A stretch of 32,126 nt of DNA, from positions 1 through 32,126 of the forward strand of contig JAEDFO010000023.1 in the NCBI GenBank assembly GCA_016292745.1. Direction: 5' to 3'. The translations under genes were made by a program, and so were the position numbers. Shown in pieces: positions 15,419 through 24,169 of this stretch (within the stretch, counting starts at the first letter, position 1; each line of letters starts with the position of its first letter). This DNA is from Muribaculaceae bacterium. GTDB taxonomy: Bacteria > Bacteroidota > Bacteroidia > Bacteroidales > Muribaculaceae. Under the pieces are notes generated by a model, which did not search any database, was not told where the DNA came from, and saw only the letters and a list, made by a program, of their open reading frames with translations.

Positions 15419-16816
15419 ATGGCTATAAAAAGAACAAAAATAACCGATGTGCTCAGCGACAGCACACTCATAGGCACAACAGTGTGTGTGAAGGGCTGGG
15501 TGCGTACACGCCGCGGCAACAAGAACGTGCAGTTTGTTGCCCTCAACGATGGCAGCACAATCAAGAACCTTCAGATTGTGTTCGACCTCGGCAAATTCAC
15601 TGACGAACAGCTGAAGCCTATCACCACCGGCTCAAGCTTGTGTGTAGTGGGCTCGCTCGTAGAGTCGCAGGGCAAGGGCCAGACATGCGAGGTGCAGGCC
15701 GAGGAACTCACCATCTACGGCACTGCCGACCCGGAGACTTATCCGTTGCAGAAGAAGGGCCACACCCTTGAATTCCTTCGTGAAAAGGCCCATCTGCGCC
15801 CCCGTACCAACACTTTTGGCGCTGTGCTCCGCATTCGCCACACTTTGGCATTTGCCATCCACAAATTCTTCAACGACCGAGGTTTCTTCTATCTTAACAC
15901 TCCGCTTATCACAGCAAGCGACTGTGAAGGCGCGGGCGCAATGTTCCAGGTAACCACTCTCGACCTCAACAATCTGCCTCGCACCGAAGATGGCAAGGTT
16001 GACTATACCCAGGACTTCTTCGGCAAGCAGACAAGCCTCACAGTATCGGGACAGCTCGAAGGCGAGCTTGGAGCTACAGCCCTCGGTGCTATCTATACTT
16101 TCGGCCCTACTTTCCGCGCTGAGAACTCAAACACTCCGCGCCACCTCTCCGAATTCTGGATGGTGGAGCCTGAGGTAGCCTTCAACGATATTACCGATAA
16201 TATGGACCTTGCCGAGGACTTCATTAAGTTCTGTGTGAAATACGCCCTTGAAAATGCCAAGGACGATATTGAATTCCTCAACCAGATGTACGACAAGAGC
16301 CTTATCGAACGCCTTAACTTCGTTATCAACAACGATTTCGTGCGTTTGCCTTATACCGAAGGCATCAAGATACTTGAGGCATCGGGCAAGAAGTTCGAAT
16401 TCCCGGTATCGTGGGGTGTCGACCTGCAGAGCGAGCACGAGCGTTACCTTGTTGAGGAACACTTCAAGAAACCGGTTATCCTTACCGACTATCCGAAGGA
16501 AATCAAGGCATTCTATATGAAGCTCAACGACGATGGTAAGACTGTCCGTGCAATGGATGTGCTGTTCCCTACTATCGGCGAGATTATCGGCGGTTCGGAG
16601 CGCGAAGAAAGCTACGATAAACTGCTGGCCCGCATCAACGAACTCAACATACCTATGAAGGATATGTGGTGGTATCTCGACACCCGCCGATTCGGCACAG
16701 TGCCGCACTCGGGATTCGGGTTGGGATTTGAACGTCTGGTGCTCTTCGTAACCGGCATGACAAACATCCGCGACGTGATTCCGTTCCCTCGTACGCCAAA
16801 CAATGCAGAATTCTAA
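15419..16816 (+). CDS. asnS: Asparagine-tRNA ligase
   Basis: From the ATG at 15419 the enzyme is 465 residues, close to the 466 of E. coli AsnRS. The N-terminal OB-fold anticodon-binding domain (about 1-110) includes VCVKGWVRTRRGNKNVQF. The class II catalytic core follows, with motif 2 FRAENSNTPRHLSEFWMVEPE and motif 3 GFGLGFERLVLFVTG near the C-terminus. It attaches asparagine to tRNA-Asn using ATP. An in-frame upstream ATG at 15341 would add 26 residues that do not resemble the family, so the shorter start is chosen. It lies 95 nt after the pseudouridine synthase gene on the same strand, and an operon is possible. Confidence 0.96.
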   Translation: MAIKRTKITDVLSDSTLIGTTVCVKGWVRTRRGNKNVQFVALNDGSTIKNLQIVFDLGKFTDEQLKPITTGSSLCVVGSLVESQGKGQTCEVQAEELTIYGTADPETYPLQKKGHTLEFLREKAHLRPRTNTFGAVLRIRHTLAFAIHKFFNDRGFFYLNTPLITASDCEGAGAMFQVTTLDLNNLPRTEDGKVDYTQDFFGKQTSLTVSGQLEGELGATALGAIYTFGPTFRAENSNTPRHLSEFWMVEPEVAFNDITDNMDLAEDFIKFCVKYALENAKDDIEFLNQMYDKSLIERLNFVINNDFVRLPYTEGIKILEASGKKFEFPVSWGVDLQSEHERYLVEEHFKKPVILTDYPKEIKAFYMKLNDDGKTVRAMDVLFPTIGEIIGGSEREESYDKLLARINELNIPMKDMWWYLDTRRFGTVPHSGFGLGFERLVLFVTGMTNIRDVIPFPRTPNNAEF

Positions 16817-16842
16817 TCGGCACTGACCGATATCAATACGCA

Positions 16843-16876
16843 GCAGGGCGCATCCACTCAGTTGGGTGCGCCCTGC
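16843..16876 (+). terminator. Hairpin terminator after asnS
   Basis: A 14-bp stem (16843-16856 with 16863-16876, one G-U pair) with a 6-nt loop begins 27 nt after the asnS stop and is followed by TTGTTATTG. The stem begins GCAGGGCGCAT, very like the stem after the Fur gene. Confidence 0.75.
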
Positions 16877-16954
16877 CTTGTTATTGGCGGTTTTTGCAAT
16901 TTTACCGTAAGCGTGAATCGTAAATTTGCGGTGACGGCGAAAGTGAGTATGCAG

Positions 16955-16987
16955 TGAGGGCTGCGCTTTGGTGCGGCGCAGCCCTCA
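16955..16987 (-). terminator. Hairpin downstream of fumarase
   Basis: A perfect 12-bp stem (16955-16966 with 16976-16987, TGAGGGCTGCGC) with a 9-nt loop lies 27 nt past the fumarase stop on the minus strand. There is no clear T tract, so its role as a terminator rests on position and stem strength. Confidence 0.6.
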
Positions 16988-17014
16988 GCAGATTAGGTTT
17001 AGATGTGAAATATA

Positions 17015-18646
17015 TCAGCAGCGAGGCTTCAATTGCTTAAAGAAATCGTTGCCTTTATCGTCAACGAGGATGAATGCCGGGAAATCAACCACTTCGATTT
17101 TCCAGATAGCTTCCATGCCAAGTTCGGGATATTCAACGCATTCAATGCTCTTGATGTTGTTCTGGGCAAGGATAGCAGCGGGGCCACCGATGCTGCCGAG
17201 GTAGAAGCCGCCATGCTTCTTGCAAGCGTCGGTAACGGCCTGGCTACGGTTGCCCTTTGCAAGCATCACCATGCTGCCGCCATGGCTCTGGAACAGGTCG
17301 ACGTATGGGTCCATACGTCCGGCAGTGGTCGGGCCCATAGAGCCGCAAGCCATTCCGGCGGGAGTCTTGGCCGGGCCGGCATAGTAAATCGGGTGGTCCT
17401 TGATATATTGAGGCAATTCTTCACCGCGGTCAAGGCGTTCTTTTAATCGTGCGTGAGCAATGTCGCGGCCAACGATGATAGTGCCGTTGAGCGACAGACG
17501 AGTGGCAACAGGATATTTGCTGAGTTCCTTGAGTATTTCGCTCATAGGTTGGTTCAGGTTAATCTTCACGGCATTGCCTTCGCCTGCTTGACGGAGTTCT
17601 TCAGGAATGAGTTCGGTTGGGTTGTCATCGAGCTTTTCAATCCAGATACCGTCCTTGTTGATTTTGCACTTGATGTTGCGGTCGGCCGAGCAGCTGACGC
17701 CCATACCTACCGGGCACGAAGCGCCGTGGCGAGGCAGACGCACGATGCGGATGTCGTGAGCAAGGTATTTGCCGCCGAATTGTGCGCCGAGACCAATCTT
17801 ATGAGCCTCTTCGAGCACTTGCTTCTCGAGCTCAACGTCGCGGAAAGCGCGACCGTATTCGTTGCCTGTAGTGGGCAGGTTGTCGTAGTAGTGAGTAGAA
17901 GCGAGCTTAACGGTGAGCAGGTTCTTTTCGGCCGAAGTACCGCCGATAACGAAGGCAATGTGGTAAGGAGGACAAGCAGCAGTGCCGAGAGTCTTCATTT
18001 TCTCGATGAGGAATGGCACGAGAGTGGCAGGGTTGAGCAGCGCCTTGGTTTCCTGATACAGGTAAGTCTTGTTGGCCGAGCCACCGCCCTTTGTAACGCA
18101 GAGGAAGCGGTATTCCATACCTTCAGTGGCTTCAATGTCGATTTGAGCCGGGAGGTTGCACTTGGTGTTCACTTCGCGATACATATCGAGTGGAGCATTC
18201 TGCGAGTAGCGCAGATTTTCTTCGGTGTAGGTTTTGTACACACCCAGCGAGAGCGCTTCTTCGTCGCAGTATCCGGTCCACACCTGCTGGCCTTTTTCGC
18301 CGTGGATAATTGCGGTGCCGGTGTCCTGGCATAGCGGAAGCTTGCCTTTGCATGCTACTTCAGCATTGCGGAGAAATGTGAGAGCCACATATTTGTCGTT
18401 TTCAGAAGCTTCGGGGTCGTTGAGGATTTTGGCCACCTGCATATTGTGCGAGCGGCGGAGCATGAACGACACATCGCGGAAAGCAGCGTTGGCCATGGCG
18501 GTGAGACCTTCCTTGGCCACTTTCAGGATGGGATGTCCTTCAAATTCGCTAACCGAAACGTAGTCCTTGGTAAGGAGATAGTATTCGGTGTCGTCCGGAC
18601 CCAATGGGAACGGAGCCTGATACTTAAATTCGGGAGTATTTGCCAT
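17015..18646 (-). CDS. Fumarate hydratase class I, iron-sulfur dependent
   Basis: The 543-residue protein is a two-domain class I fumarase (FumA/FumB type). It interconverts fumarate and malate with a [4Fe-4S] cluster, in the cytoplasm. Three cysteines placed as in E. coli FumA are visible: Cys106 in LPLCQDTGTA, Cys225 in GTAACPPYH and Cys319 in GVSCSADR. The C-terminal beta domain (about 370-543) contains GRDIAHARLKERL and TPAGMACGSMGPTTAGRMD. The length equals that of the single-chain enzymes. In Bacteroidales this enzyme serves the reductive branch from oxaloacetate to succinate, the main anaerobic fermentation route. It seems monocistronic: a hairpin follows and an 86-nt gap precedes it. 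Confidence 0.95.
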   Translation of the reverse strand: MANTPEFKYQAPFPLGPDDTEYYLLTKDYVSVSEFEGHPILKVAKEGLTAMANAAFRDVSFMLRRSHNMQVAKILNDPEASENDKYVALTFLRNAEVACKGKLPLCQDTGTAIIHGEKGQQVWTGYCDEEALSLGVYKTYTEENLRYSQNAPLDMYREVNTKCNLPAQIDIEATEGMEYRFLCVTKGGGSANKTYLYQETKALLNPATLVPFLIEKMKTLGTAACPPYHIAFVIGGTSAEKNLLTVKLASTHYYDNLPTTGNEYGRAFRDVELEKQVLEEAHKIGLGAQFGGKYLAHDIRIVRLPRHGASCPVGMGVSCSADRNIKCKINKDGIWIEKLDDNPTELIPEELRQAGEGNAVKINLNQPMSEILKELSKYPVATRLSLNGTIIVGRDIAHARLKERLDRGEELPQYIKDHPIYYAGPAKTPAGMACGSMGPTTAGRMDPYVDLFQSHGGSMVMLAKGNRSQAVTDACKKHGGFYLGSIGGPAAILAQNNIKSIECVEYPELGMEAIWKIEVVDFPAFILVDDKGNDFFKQLKPRC

Positions 18647-18732
18647 AATGAATTATAGTTTTGTTGATATGTTTCGATTTGGTAAAGATAATAAATACGA
18701 TTGGAAAAACCGACAAAAGCTTGGCAATAAAT

Positions 18733-19407
18733 TCACTCCTTTGGAGCGAGGGCTTTCCAGAGATTATCGTCGGGAACCGGTGCCGTCACGCAGATATCCT
18801 GTTTCGACACAGGGTGGACGAAAGTGACATTGCGGGCAAGCAAGCTGATGCTGCCATCGGGGTTGCTGCGTTTGGCCCCGTATTTCAGGTCGCCCTTGAT
18901 AGGACAACCGATAGCGGCGAGCTGCACCCTGATTTGATGCTTTCGGCCTGTGAGAAGTTTCACCTCGATGAGGTAATAGTTGTCGGATTGCGAGATGACG
19001 CGGTATTTCAGCACAGCTTTCTGTGCGCCTGGTTTCTCGACGGTGGAGGCATACGATTTGTTGTTGCGTTCGGTGGTGGTGATGTAGTGCACCAGCGTGT
19101 CCTCGTCTTTTGGTGGCCGGTTCTTGGTTATGGCCCAATATGTCTTGTGGACATCGCCATTGCGGAACATCTCGTTCATTCGTGCCAATGCCTTGCTGGT
19201 CTTGGCAAACACCACGAGGCCGAATACTGGGCGGTCGAGACGGTGCACCACGCCACAGAACACGTTGCCCGGTTTGGCATATTTCTCCTTAATCCACTGT
19301 TTTACGGTTTCCGACAGTGGCGTGTCGCCGGTTTTGTCGCCTTGAACGATTTCGCCTGATTTCTTATTGACGATAATGATATGGTTGTCTTCGTAAACTA
19401 CTTCCAT
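18733..19407 (-). CDS. RluA-family pseudouridine synthase
   Basis: The 224-residue protein lacks an S4 domain and consists of the catalytic domain only. It has the RluA-family motif HRLDRPVFG (55-63) with the catalytic Asp58, followed by the LTGRKHQIRVQLAAIGCPIKGD block near residue 155. It probably modifies a uridine in 23S rRNA or tRNA; single-domain members of this size include RluA and TruC-like proteins, so the target cannot be fixed from sequence. The gene lies between fumarase and the acyltransferase on the same strand. The 64-nt spacing to the acyltransferase is compatible with a shared transcript. Confidence 0.9.
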   Translation of the reverse strand: MEVVYEDNHIIIVNKKSGEIVQGDKTGDTPLSETVKQWIKEKYAKPGNVFCGVVHRLDRPVFGLVVFAKTSKALARMNEMFRNGDVHKTYWAITKNRPPKDEDTLVHYITTTERNNKSYASTVEKPGAQKAVLKYRVISQSDNYYLIEVKLLTGRKHQIRVQLAAIGCPIKGDLKYGAKRSNPDGSISLLARNVTFVHPVSKQDICVTAPVPDDNLWKALAPKE

Positions 19408-19471
19408 TGCATGGATTTTATGGTTTTCACAAAGGTAATGTATTTATGTGGGCTATGGAAATCGCCGGAGG

Positions 19472-20509
19472 CTATTTGCCGGTGAAAATTCTGCTCAGCC
19501 ATTTGTTTTGGCGTAGCAGATAGATTGTAAGCAAGGTGGGGACAAGTACAGTCAGGGCGCCGATTACCGACACTGCAAGCAGCGGGGCAAACTGCAATCC
19601 AAGGTTTCGCAGAGGTTCCTGCAGCGGAGTGAGCGGAAACAGGAAGAAGTAGTGAAGCAGATATATCCCGAGCGACTCCTTGCCAAGCATGCTGAAGAAC
19701 CGTGCAAACGCCGATGGCTTGTTGCCCGGTGCATATTCATTGCTGCTCCAGCTGGCAGCAAGCGTAAGTGCTATGATAAGTGCACTGGTGTGCATAATCA
19801 CTATGGTGATGCTTTTCCAATCGGTCAGTGCAGGAACCTCCAACGGATAGGCAATCAAGTAGAACGACGGAACAAACATGGCGATGGCTGCAATTAACGG
19901 CCACGAACCGTTGATGGCCCGCTTGTAGATGTTGATGTGCCGATGTGCAAAAAATCCGATTATGAAAATGGGGAAGAACCTGGAAATCACCTCCATGCCT
20001 GCATAGTCGGCTCCTGAAGCAGTTACGATAGGCTTGAGCAGTACTATTGTAGCATAGAATGCTATTGCAATGGCAATCTGGAGCGCAGTGTTGGTAACTT
20101 TCCGGTAGATAACCGACAGCAAGCAATATATGGCGAAGAGTTCGAACAGACAGAAGGTGAACCAGTAGCCGTTTTTCCATGTGTCGGCATATAGGGCGGC
20201 AAATGTGGATTTGATGGGCGATTGCAGATGACTGTGCGGGAAATAAAGCACCCATATGGCGCTCACCACTACGGTCGGAAGCAGCAGTTGCCTTGCCCGC
20301 TTGAGCATGTTGGGCATGGCAAACCCTTCTTTATACGAAAGAAATCCGCTGATGAAGAAGAAAACAGGCATATGCACATTGGCGATGAGTTTGAACAGGA
20401 AAGCCGTGTCGATGCCACGGATGCACATGGTGATGATGTGGCCCATGATTACCATGAATATGGCAACGCCTTTGAGCAGGTCGAAATACTGTATACGTTC
20501 TTTTTCCAT
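19472..20509 (-). CDS. Acyltransferase 3 family membrane protein
   Basis: The 345-residue product is an integral membrane protein with about ten helices. It opens with YFDLLKGVAIFMVIMGHII (about 9-27), including the conserved His of the Acyl_transf_3 family, and FFISGFLSYKEGF (about 51-63). This family transfers acetyl or other acyl groups from the cytoplasm to extracytoplasmic sugars, for example in O-antigen, peptidoglycan or polysaccharide modification. There is no fused SGNH domain. No glycan operon surrounds it, so the acceptor is unknown. Confidence 0.88.
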   Translation of the reverse strand: MEKERIQYFDLLKGVAIFMVIMGHIITMCIRGIDTAFLFKLIANVHMPVFFFISGFLSYKEGFAMPNMLKRARQLLLPTVVVSAIWVLYFPHSHLQSPIKSTFAALYADTWKNGYWFTFCLFELFAIYCLLSVIYRKVTNTALQIAIAIAFYATIVLLKPIVTASGADYAGMEVISRFFPIFIIGFFAHRHINIYKRAINGSWPLIAAIAMFVPSFYLIAYPLEVPALTDWKSITIVIMHTSALIIALTLAASWSSNEYAPGNKPSAFARFFSMLGKESLGIYLLHYFFLFPLTPLQEPLRNLGLQFAPLLAVSVIGALTVLVPTLLTIYLLRQNKWLSRIFTGK

Positions 20510-20570
20510 AAAGCAATTGTTAGTGATTCTTGGGGGATATGGCAGGGTAATGATTGTGGATGCGATAATT

Positions 20571-20597
20571 GCCGGCAGCGCTCCAATGGCTGCCGGC
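20571..20597 (-). terminator. Hairpin downstream of the S41 protease gene
   Basis: A perfect 9-bp stem GCCGGCAGC/GCTGCCGGC (20571-20579 with 20589-20597) lies 10 nt after the protease stop on the minus strand. AATTATC follows without a long T run. The 97-nt gap between this gene and the acyltransferase holds nothing else I can name. Confidence 0.6.
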
Positions 20598-20606
20598 CTA
20601 TGTCTG

Positions 20607-22211
20607 CTATTGCTTCTTCTGGGATGAAATTATCGTTTTGTAACGTTGCTTGTCGTTGATTACTGCAAGTGCTTCGGCCACAAGTTTGTTGCGGTGGTTC
20701 ATCACCTTGTAGTAGTCGGCATTGTCGAATATGTCGCGAGCGATGAGTGCCTTCATTATGTCGCAAATCAGGCTTTTGCTGGTGTCGAAGTCTTTTTGGT
20801 TAAACCCGATGCTGTCATTTAGGGCGTTGGCCTTCAGATTCTCGAGCATTTCGTCGGAAATCTGGAATTTGGCGTTATAATCGTTGAAGTTGCCGTATGT
20901 AGCCTTGATGGCAGTCCGGTTCTTGTCGACGTAATCGATGATGTATTGGTTAAGCACCCCTTTGGCAACAATATCGCGGTAATACTTCGAGTATTCAGTG
21001 GTGTCGATAGGCACGAATATATCGGGCATGATGCCACCTCCTCCATAAATGGTGCGTTGATTGCGCAAGGTGGTAACTTTGAGCGAGTCGCTGAAGTGGA
21101 TGCTGTCGGCGCTGTAAAGCTCGCCCGAAGTATAGCGGTTGTATATGTCCATTGAGTATTCCTCATGGTTCTTGCCATAAGGTTTCTGAATACATCGGCC
21201 CGAAGGGGTATAGTATCGCGAAATGGTGAGACGAATCATCGAGCCATCGGGGAACGGGAACGGGCGTTGCACCAGGCCTTTTCCAAAAGTGCGTCGGCCC
21301 ACAACCACGCCGCGGTCCCAGTCCTGGATGGCGCCGGAGAGGATTTCGCTGGCCGAAGCAGAATATTGGTTGACAACTACCACCAGATCGATGTCGCGGA
21401 ATTTTCCGTGGCCGTTGGCGCGCTCTTCGTGTCGTGGCGAGCGTCGGCCCTCGGTGTACACAATCAGCTGGTCCTTGTCGAGGAATTCGTTGGCAATCTG
21501 GGTTGCAATTTCCAGATAGCCGCCGCCATTATCGGATATATCGAATATCAGTTGCTTCATTCCTTGCTTCTTCAGCTTTGTGGCGGCATCCATAACCTCG
21601 TCGTATGAGGTCTTTGCGAATCGGCTCAGGCGGATGTAGCCAGTCTTTGAGTCAATCATATATGCAGCATCGACGCTGAACAGTGGAATGTCGTCGCGTG
21701 TGATGCGGAACCGGATAGGTTCGGGCTGGTTACGTCGCAGCACAGTCACCTCCACCTTAGTGCCTTTAGGGCCACGGAGGCGTTTCATTATATCGGAGTT
21801 CTTCATCTTCACTCCCGCAATGGCAGTGTCGTTGGCTGCGATGATGCGGTCGCCGGCAACGATTCCCACTCGCTCCGAGGGGCCTCCGGCAATGGTTTGC
21901 AGCACATATAGGGTATCGTTCTTCATATTGAACTGAATGCCGATGCCGCTGAAGTTGCCGTCGAGCGGTTCGTTGAGGTCCTTGGTTTCCTCGGGCGTTG
22001 AGTATGATGAATGAGGGTCGAGCTCGTTGAGCATCCCCCTGATAGCGTCTTCTACGAGCTTCTCTTCGTTGACGGTATCCACATAGTATTCATTCACAGC
22101 CATTTCGGCTATCTTCAGCTTTTGCGATTGCGTCATTTTAATTTGTGCGCTTGCAATGAGCGAAGCAGCCGTCAGGACAGCAGTAAATGCAAATTTTGCA
22201 ATATATTTCAT
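20607..22211 (-). CDS. C-terminal processing peptidase (S41 family, CtpA/Prc-type)
   Basis: The 534-residue protein begins with a Sec signal peptide (about 1-22, ending in ASLIASAQ), then an N-terminal helical segment with DAIRGMLNELDPHSSY, a PDZ domain (about 85-170, GIGIQFNM and GIVAGDRIIAANDTA) and the S41 catalytic core. The serine lies in SASASE (284-289) and the lysine in FGKGLVQ (309-315); spacing to E. coli Prc points to Ser286 and Lys311 as the dyad. These periplasmic proteases trim or degrade proteins after recognising C-terminal residues through the PDZ domain. It starts 22 nt after the GlmU-like gene, so the two are likely cotranscribed. Confidence 0.93.
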   Translation of the reverse strand: MKYIAKFAFTAVLTAASLIASAQIKMTQSQKLKIAEMAVNEYYVDTVNEEKLVEDAIRGMLNELDPHSSYSTPEETKDLNEPLDGNFSGIGIQFNMKNDTLYVLQTIAGGPSERVGIVAGDRIIAANDTAIAGVKMKNSDIMKRLRGPKGTKVEVTVLRRNQPEPIRFRITRDDIPLFSVDAAYMIDSKTGYIRLSRFAKTSYDEVMDAATKLKKQGMKQLIFDISDNGGGYLEIATQIANEFLDKDQLIVYTEGRRSPRHEERANGHGKFRDIDLVVVVNQYSASASEILSGAIQDWDRGVVVGRRTFGKGLVQRPFPFPDGSMIRLTISRYYTPSGRCIQKPYGKNHEEYSMDIYNRYTSGELYSADSIHFSDSLKVTTLRNQRTIYGGGGIMPDIFVPIDTTEYSKYYRDIVAKGVLNQYIIDYVDKNRTAIKATYGNFNDYNAKFQISDEMLENLKANALNDSIGFNQKDFDTSKSLICDIMKALIARDIFDNADYYKVMNHRNKLVAEALAVINDKQRYKTIISSQKKQ

Positions 22212-22233
22212 TTTATTTTAGATGATTATGAGC

Positions 22234-23430
22234 TTATTTATAGTTTTCCGCCGATTCGTATATGGTTTCGAAAATTTTGCGGTCGTTTTCGTCGAGCACC
22301 TTGTTTCGTCGAGCCATCATACGTTGTGCAATGCCGAAGAATTTTGATATGGGCACGTCGATGAATCCCGATGTGCTGCCCTCAGAGAACGATGCAACGA
22401 AGTTGCGAGGAAATCCGGCTCCGTGGATGTTTACCCCCACGCCAAGCACCGTGGCAGTGTTGAACATGCAGTTGATGCCTGTTTTCGAATGGTCGGCCAT
22501 AATGAGGCCGCAGAATTGCAGTCCGGTCTTGAGGAATCGCTGTGCCGGATAGTTCCAAAGCTTGATTTCTGTATAGTCGTTCTTGAGGTTTGAGGCAGTG
22601 GTCCCGCCACCGATGTTGCACCATTCGCCGATAACGGCGTTGCCGAGGAATCCGTCGTGAGCCTTATTGCTGTAGCCAATCATCACCACATTGTTGAGCT
22701 CGCCACCCACTTTGCAAAATGGGCCGAGAGTGGTGGCTCCAGTTATTCGGGCTCCCATGTTAACCACTGCATGCTCGCAGGCTGCAAATGGGGCGCGGAT
22801 GGCCGATGATTCCGACACCTCGGCATCTTTCCCTATATAAATCGGGCCATTTTTCACGTTGAGGTAAGTTCCTTCAACCGATGCTCCTTCCTCAAGGAAG
22901 ATTTTCGATGTTCCGTCGGGATAAATCGGGTTGCCTATAACAGTGTTGGTGTCGCTGAGTCGTTGCGAAGCGCGGTGCGCGGTGATTTTGTGGAAATCTT
23001 GCTCCAGCGCCTTCCCGTTAAGCAGAAATATGTCGTAAAGAAACCGAATCTGGGTGGTTTCGGCAGTATATTCAGTGGCCTTGGCATATCGTTTTGACAT
23101 AAAGTCGTCGAGCGAGCCGTTGAATGCAATGGTGTCGCCGTCGGCAGTGATAGCTTCGCCAGGGGCAAGACTTGAAATTGCAGCCACAAGGTTTTCGTCG
23201 GGCAGAACGTGTCCGGCAATGAACAGGTTGGTGTCGGTAATGGAGACTTTGAACTTATCCTGAAGATATGGTTCGGTGAGATATGAGAACGAGCAGTCGG
23301 GCAATTCGTGGCGCCATTTGTCGATGATTGTGAGTATACCTACTCTTATTTCGCACACCGGACGTGTGTAGGTGATAGGCAGCAGATTATCGCGCACTGC
23401 CTTCTCGTCGAATATAATAACGTTGGCCAT
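22234..23430 (-). CDS. GlmU-family protein with left-handed beta-helix and degenerate N-terminal transferase region
   Basis: The ATG at 23430 gives a 398-residue protein. The upstream in-frame extension overlaps the promoter region and is rejected. The C-terminal half (about 180-360) is a hexapeptide-repeat left-handed beta helix, with GPIYIGKDAEV and GARITGATTLGPFCKVGG. The N-terminal half starts MANVIIFDEKAVRDNLLPITYTRP; it has the place of a nucleotidyltransferase but lacks the GxGTRM-type loop of true GlmU. It is commonly annotated in Bacteroidota as a putative sugar nucleotidyltransferase. A nucleotide-sugar or acyl transfer role is possible, but activity is not proven. It heads the transcript leading into the S41 protease. 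Confidence 0.85.
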   Translation of the reverse strand: MANVIIFDEKAVRDNLLPITYTRPVCEIRVGILTIIDKWRHELPDCSFSYLTEPYLQDKFKVSITDTNLFIAGHVLPDENLVAAISSLAPGEAITADGDTIAFNGSLDDFMSKRYAKATEYTAETTQIRFLYDIFLLNGKALEQDFHKITAHRASQRLSDTNTVIGNPIYPDGTSKIFLEEGASVEGTYLNVKNGPIYIGKDAEVSESSAIRAPFAACEHAVVNMGARITGATTLGPFCKVGGELNNVVMIGYSNKAHDGFLGNAVIGEWCNIGGGTTASNLKNDYTEIKLWNYPAQRFLKTGLQFCGLIMADHSKTGINCMFNTATVLGVGVNIHGAGFPRNFVASFSEGSTSGFIDVPISKFFGIAQRMMARRNKVLDENDRKIFETIYESAENYK

Positions 23431-23455
23431 TTTAGTCGATTTTTTAATGACATTG

Positions 23456-23463
23456 CAAATATA
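23456..23463 (-). promoter_or_regulatory. Putative -7 element of the GlmU-like gene
   Basis: On the minus strand this is TATATTTG, 25 nt before the ATG at 23430, matching TAnnTTTG. I see no strong -33 box. It is divergent from the rfbC promoter elements and close to them. Confidence 0.45.
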
Positions 23464-23483
23464 ACGATTTTCTGTGCTTTTGC

Positions 23484-23587
23484 CACTCGTTTGCACTATC
23501 TTTGCATAAGATAGGCTGCACTCGGCAAAAATGCACAAGCAAGCTTGGCATGTTGTGCACTCGTTTGCACTATCTTTGCAAAAGATA
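23484..23587 (+). repeat. Duplicated 30-bp promoter-like direct repeat upstream of rfbC
   Basis: Two 30-bp copies (23484-23513 and 23558-23587) differ at one base and start 74 nt apart. Each contains TTTGCAC followed by TATCTTTG, the Bacteroidota -7 element (23497-23504 and 23571-23578). The second copy includes a perfect inverted repeat TATCTTT-GCA-AAAGATA (23571-23587). The second element lies 19 nt before the rfbC ATG, so it is the better promoter candidate. Neither has a -33 TTTG at ideal distance. Confidence 0.75.
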
Positions 23588-23597
23588 AACATTGGAT

Positions 23598-24152
23598 ATG
23601 AAATTCATAGAACAGGATATACGAGGTGTGTATGTGATTGAACCGGTGAAGTTCGGCGATGCGCGAGGTTATTTCAGCGAGGTGTTCAAGTTGGAAGAAT
23701 TTCAGGAGCATATTGGTCCGGTGAAATTTGTGCAGGACAATGAGTCGGTGTCGTCGCGCGGTGTGTTGCGCGGGCTACATTTCCAGGGAGGCGAGTGGTC
23801 GCAGGCCAAGCTCGTGAGGGTCTCACAAGGTAGGGTAATCGACGTTGTTGTCGACTTGCGTCGCGAATCATCCACGTTTGGCAAGCACTTGATGGTGGCG
23901 CTAAGCGCCGATAATGGTCGTCAGCTGTTTATCCCACGCCGATTTGCCCATGGGTTTGTGGTGCTGAGCGAAACTGCACAGTTCCAGTATAAGGTCGACA
24001 ATGTGTATGCACCGCAAAGCGAGCACACATTGCGATTCGACGACCCGCAGCTCGCTATAGAGTGGCCCATCGCAGCTTCGGAAATGCTTCTTTCTCCCAA
24101 GGATCTCAAGGGACAGTCGCTTACCGAACTTATGCAGGACAATATCATTTAA
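23598..24152 (+). CDS. rfbC: dTDP-4-dehydrorhamnose 3,5-epimerase
   Basis: The 184-residue protein matches RfbC along its length. It has the N-terminal FGDARGYFSEVF block (19-30), the catalytic His61 in RGLHFQ (58-63), Lys72, and the C-terminal Tyr131 in QFQYKVDNVYAP. It epimerises C3 and C5 of dTDP-4-keto-6-deoxyglucose, the third step to dTDP-L-rhamnose, which feeds cell-surface polysaccharides. rfbA, rfbB and rfbD are not in this window, so the gene stands alone. The ATG at 23598 is preferred over a TTG two codons upstream. The small ORF and the Fur-like gene follow on the same strand. Confidence 0.95.
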   Translation: MKFIEQDIRGVYVIEPVKFGDARGYFSEVFKLEEFQEHIGPVKFVQDNESVSSRGVLRGLHFQGGEWSQAKLVRVSQGRVIDVVVDLRRESSTFGKHLMVALSADNGRQLFIPRRFAHGFVVLSETAQFQYKVDNVYAPQSEHTLRFDDPQLAIEWPIAASEMLLSPKDLKGQSLTELMQDNII

Positions 24153-24169
24153 TACCATATTTTTTACTC

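Noticed and set aside
23431..23711. Minus-strand reading frames with a repeated AKIVQTS segment
   Set aside because: The shared segment is only the reverse translation of the duplicated promoter repeat, not a protein family.
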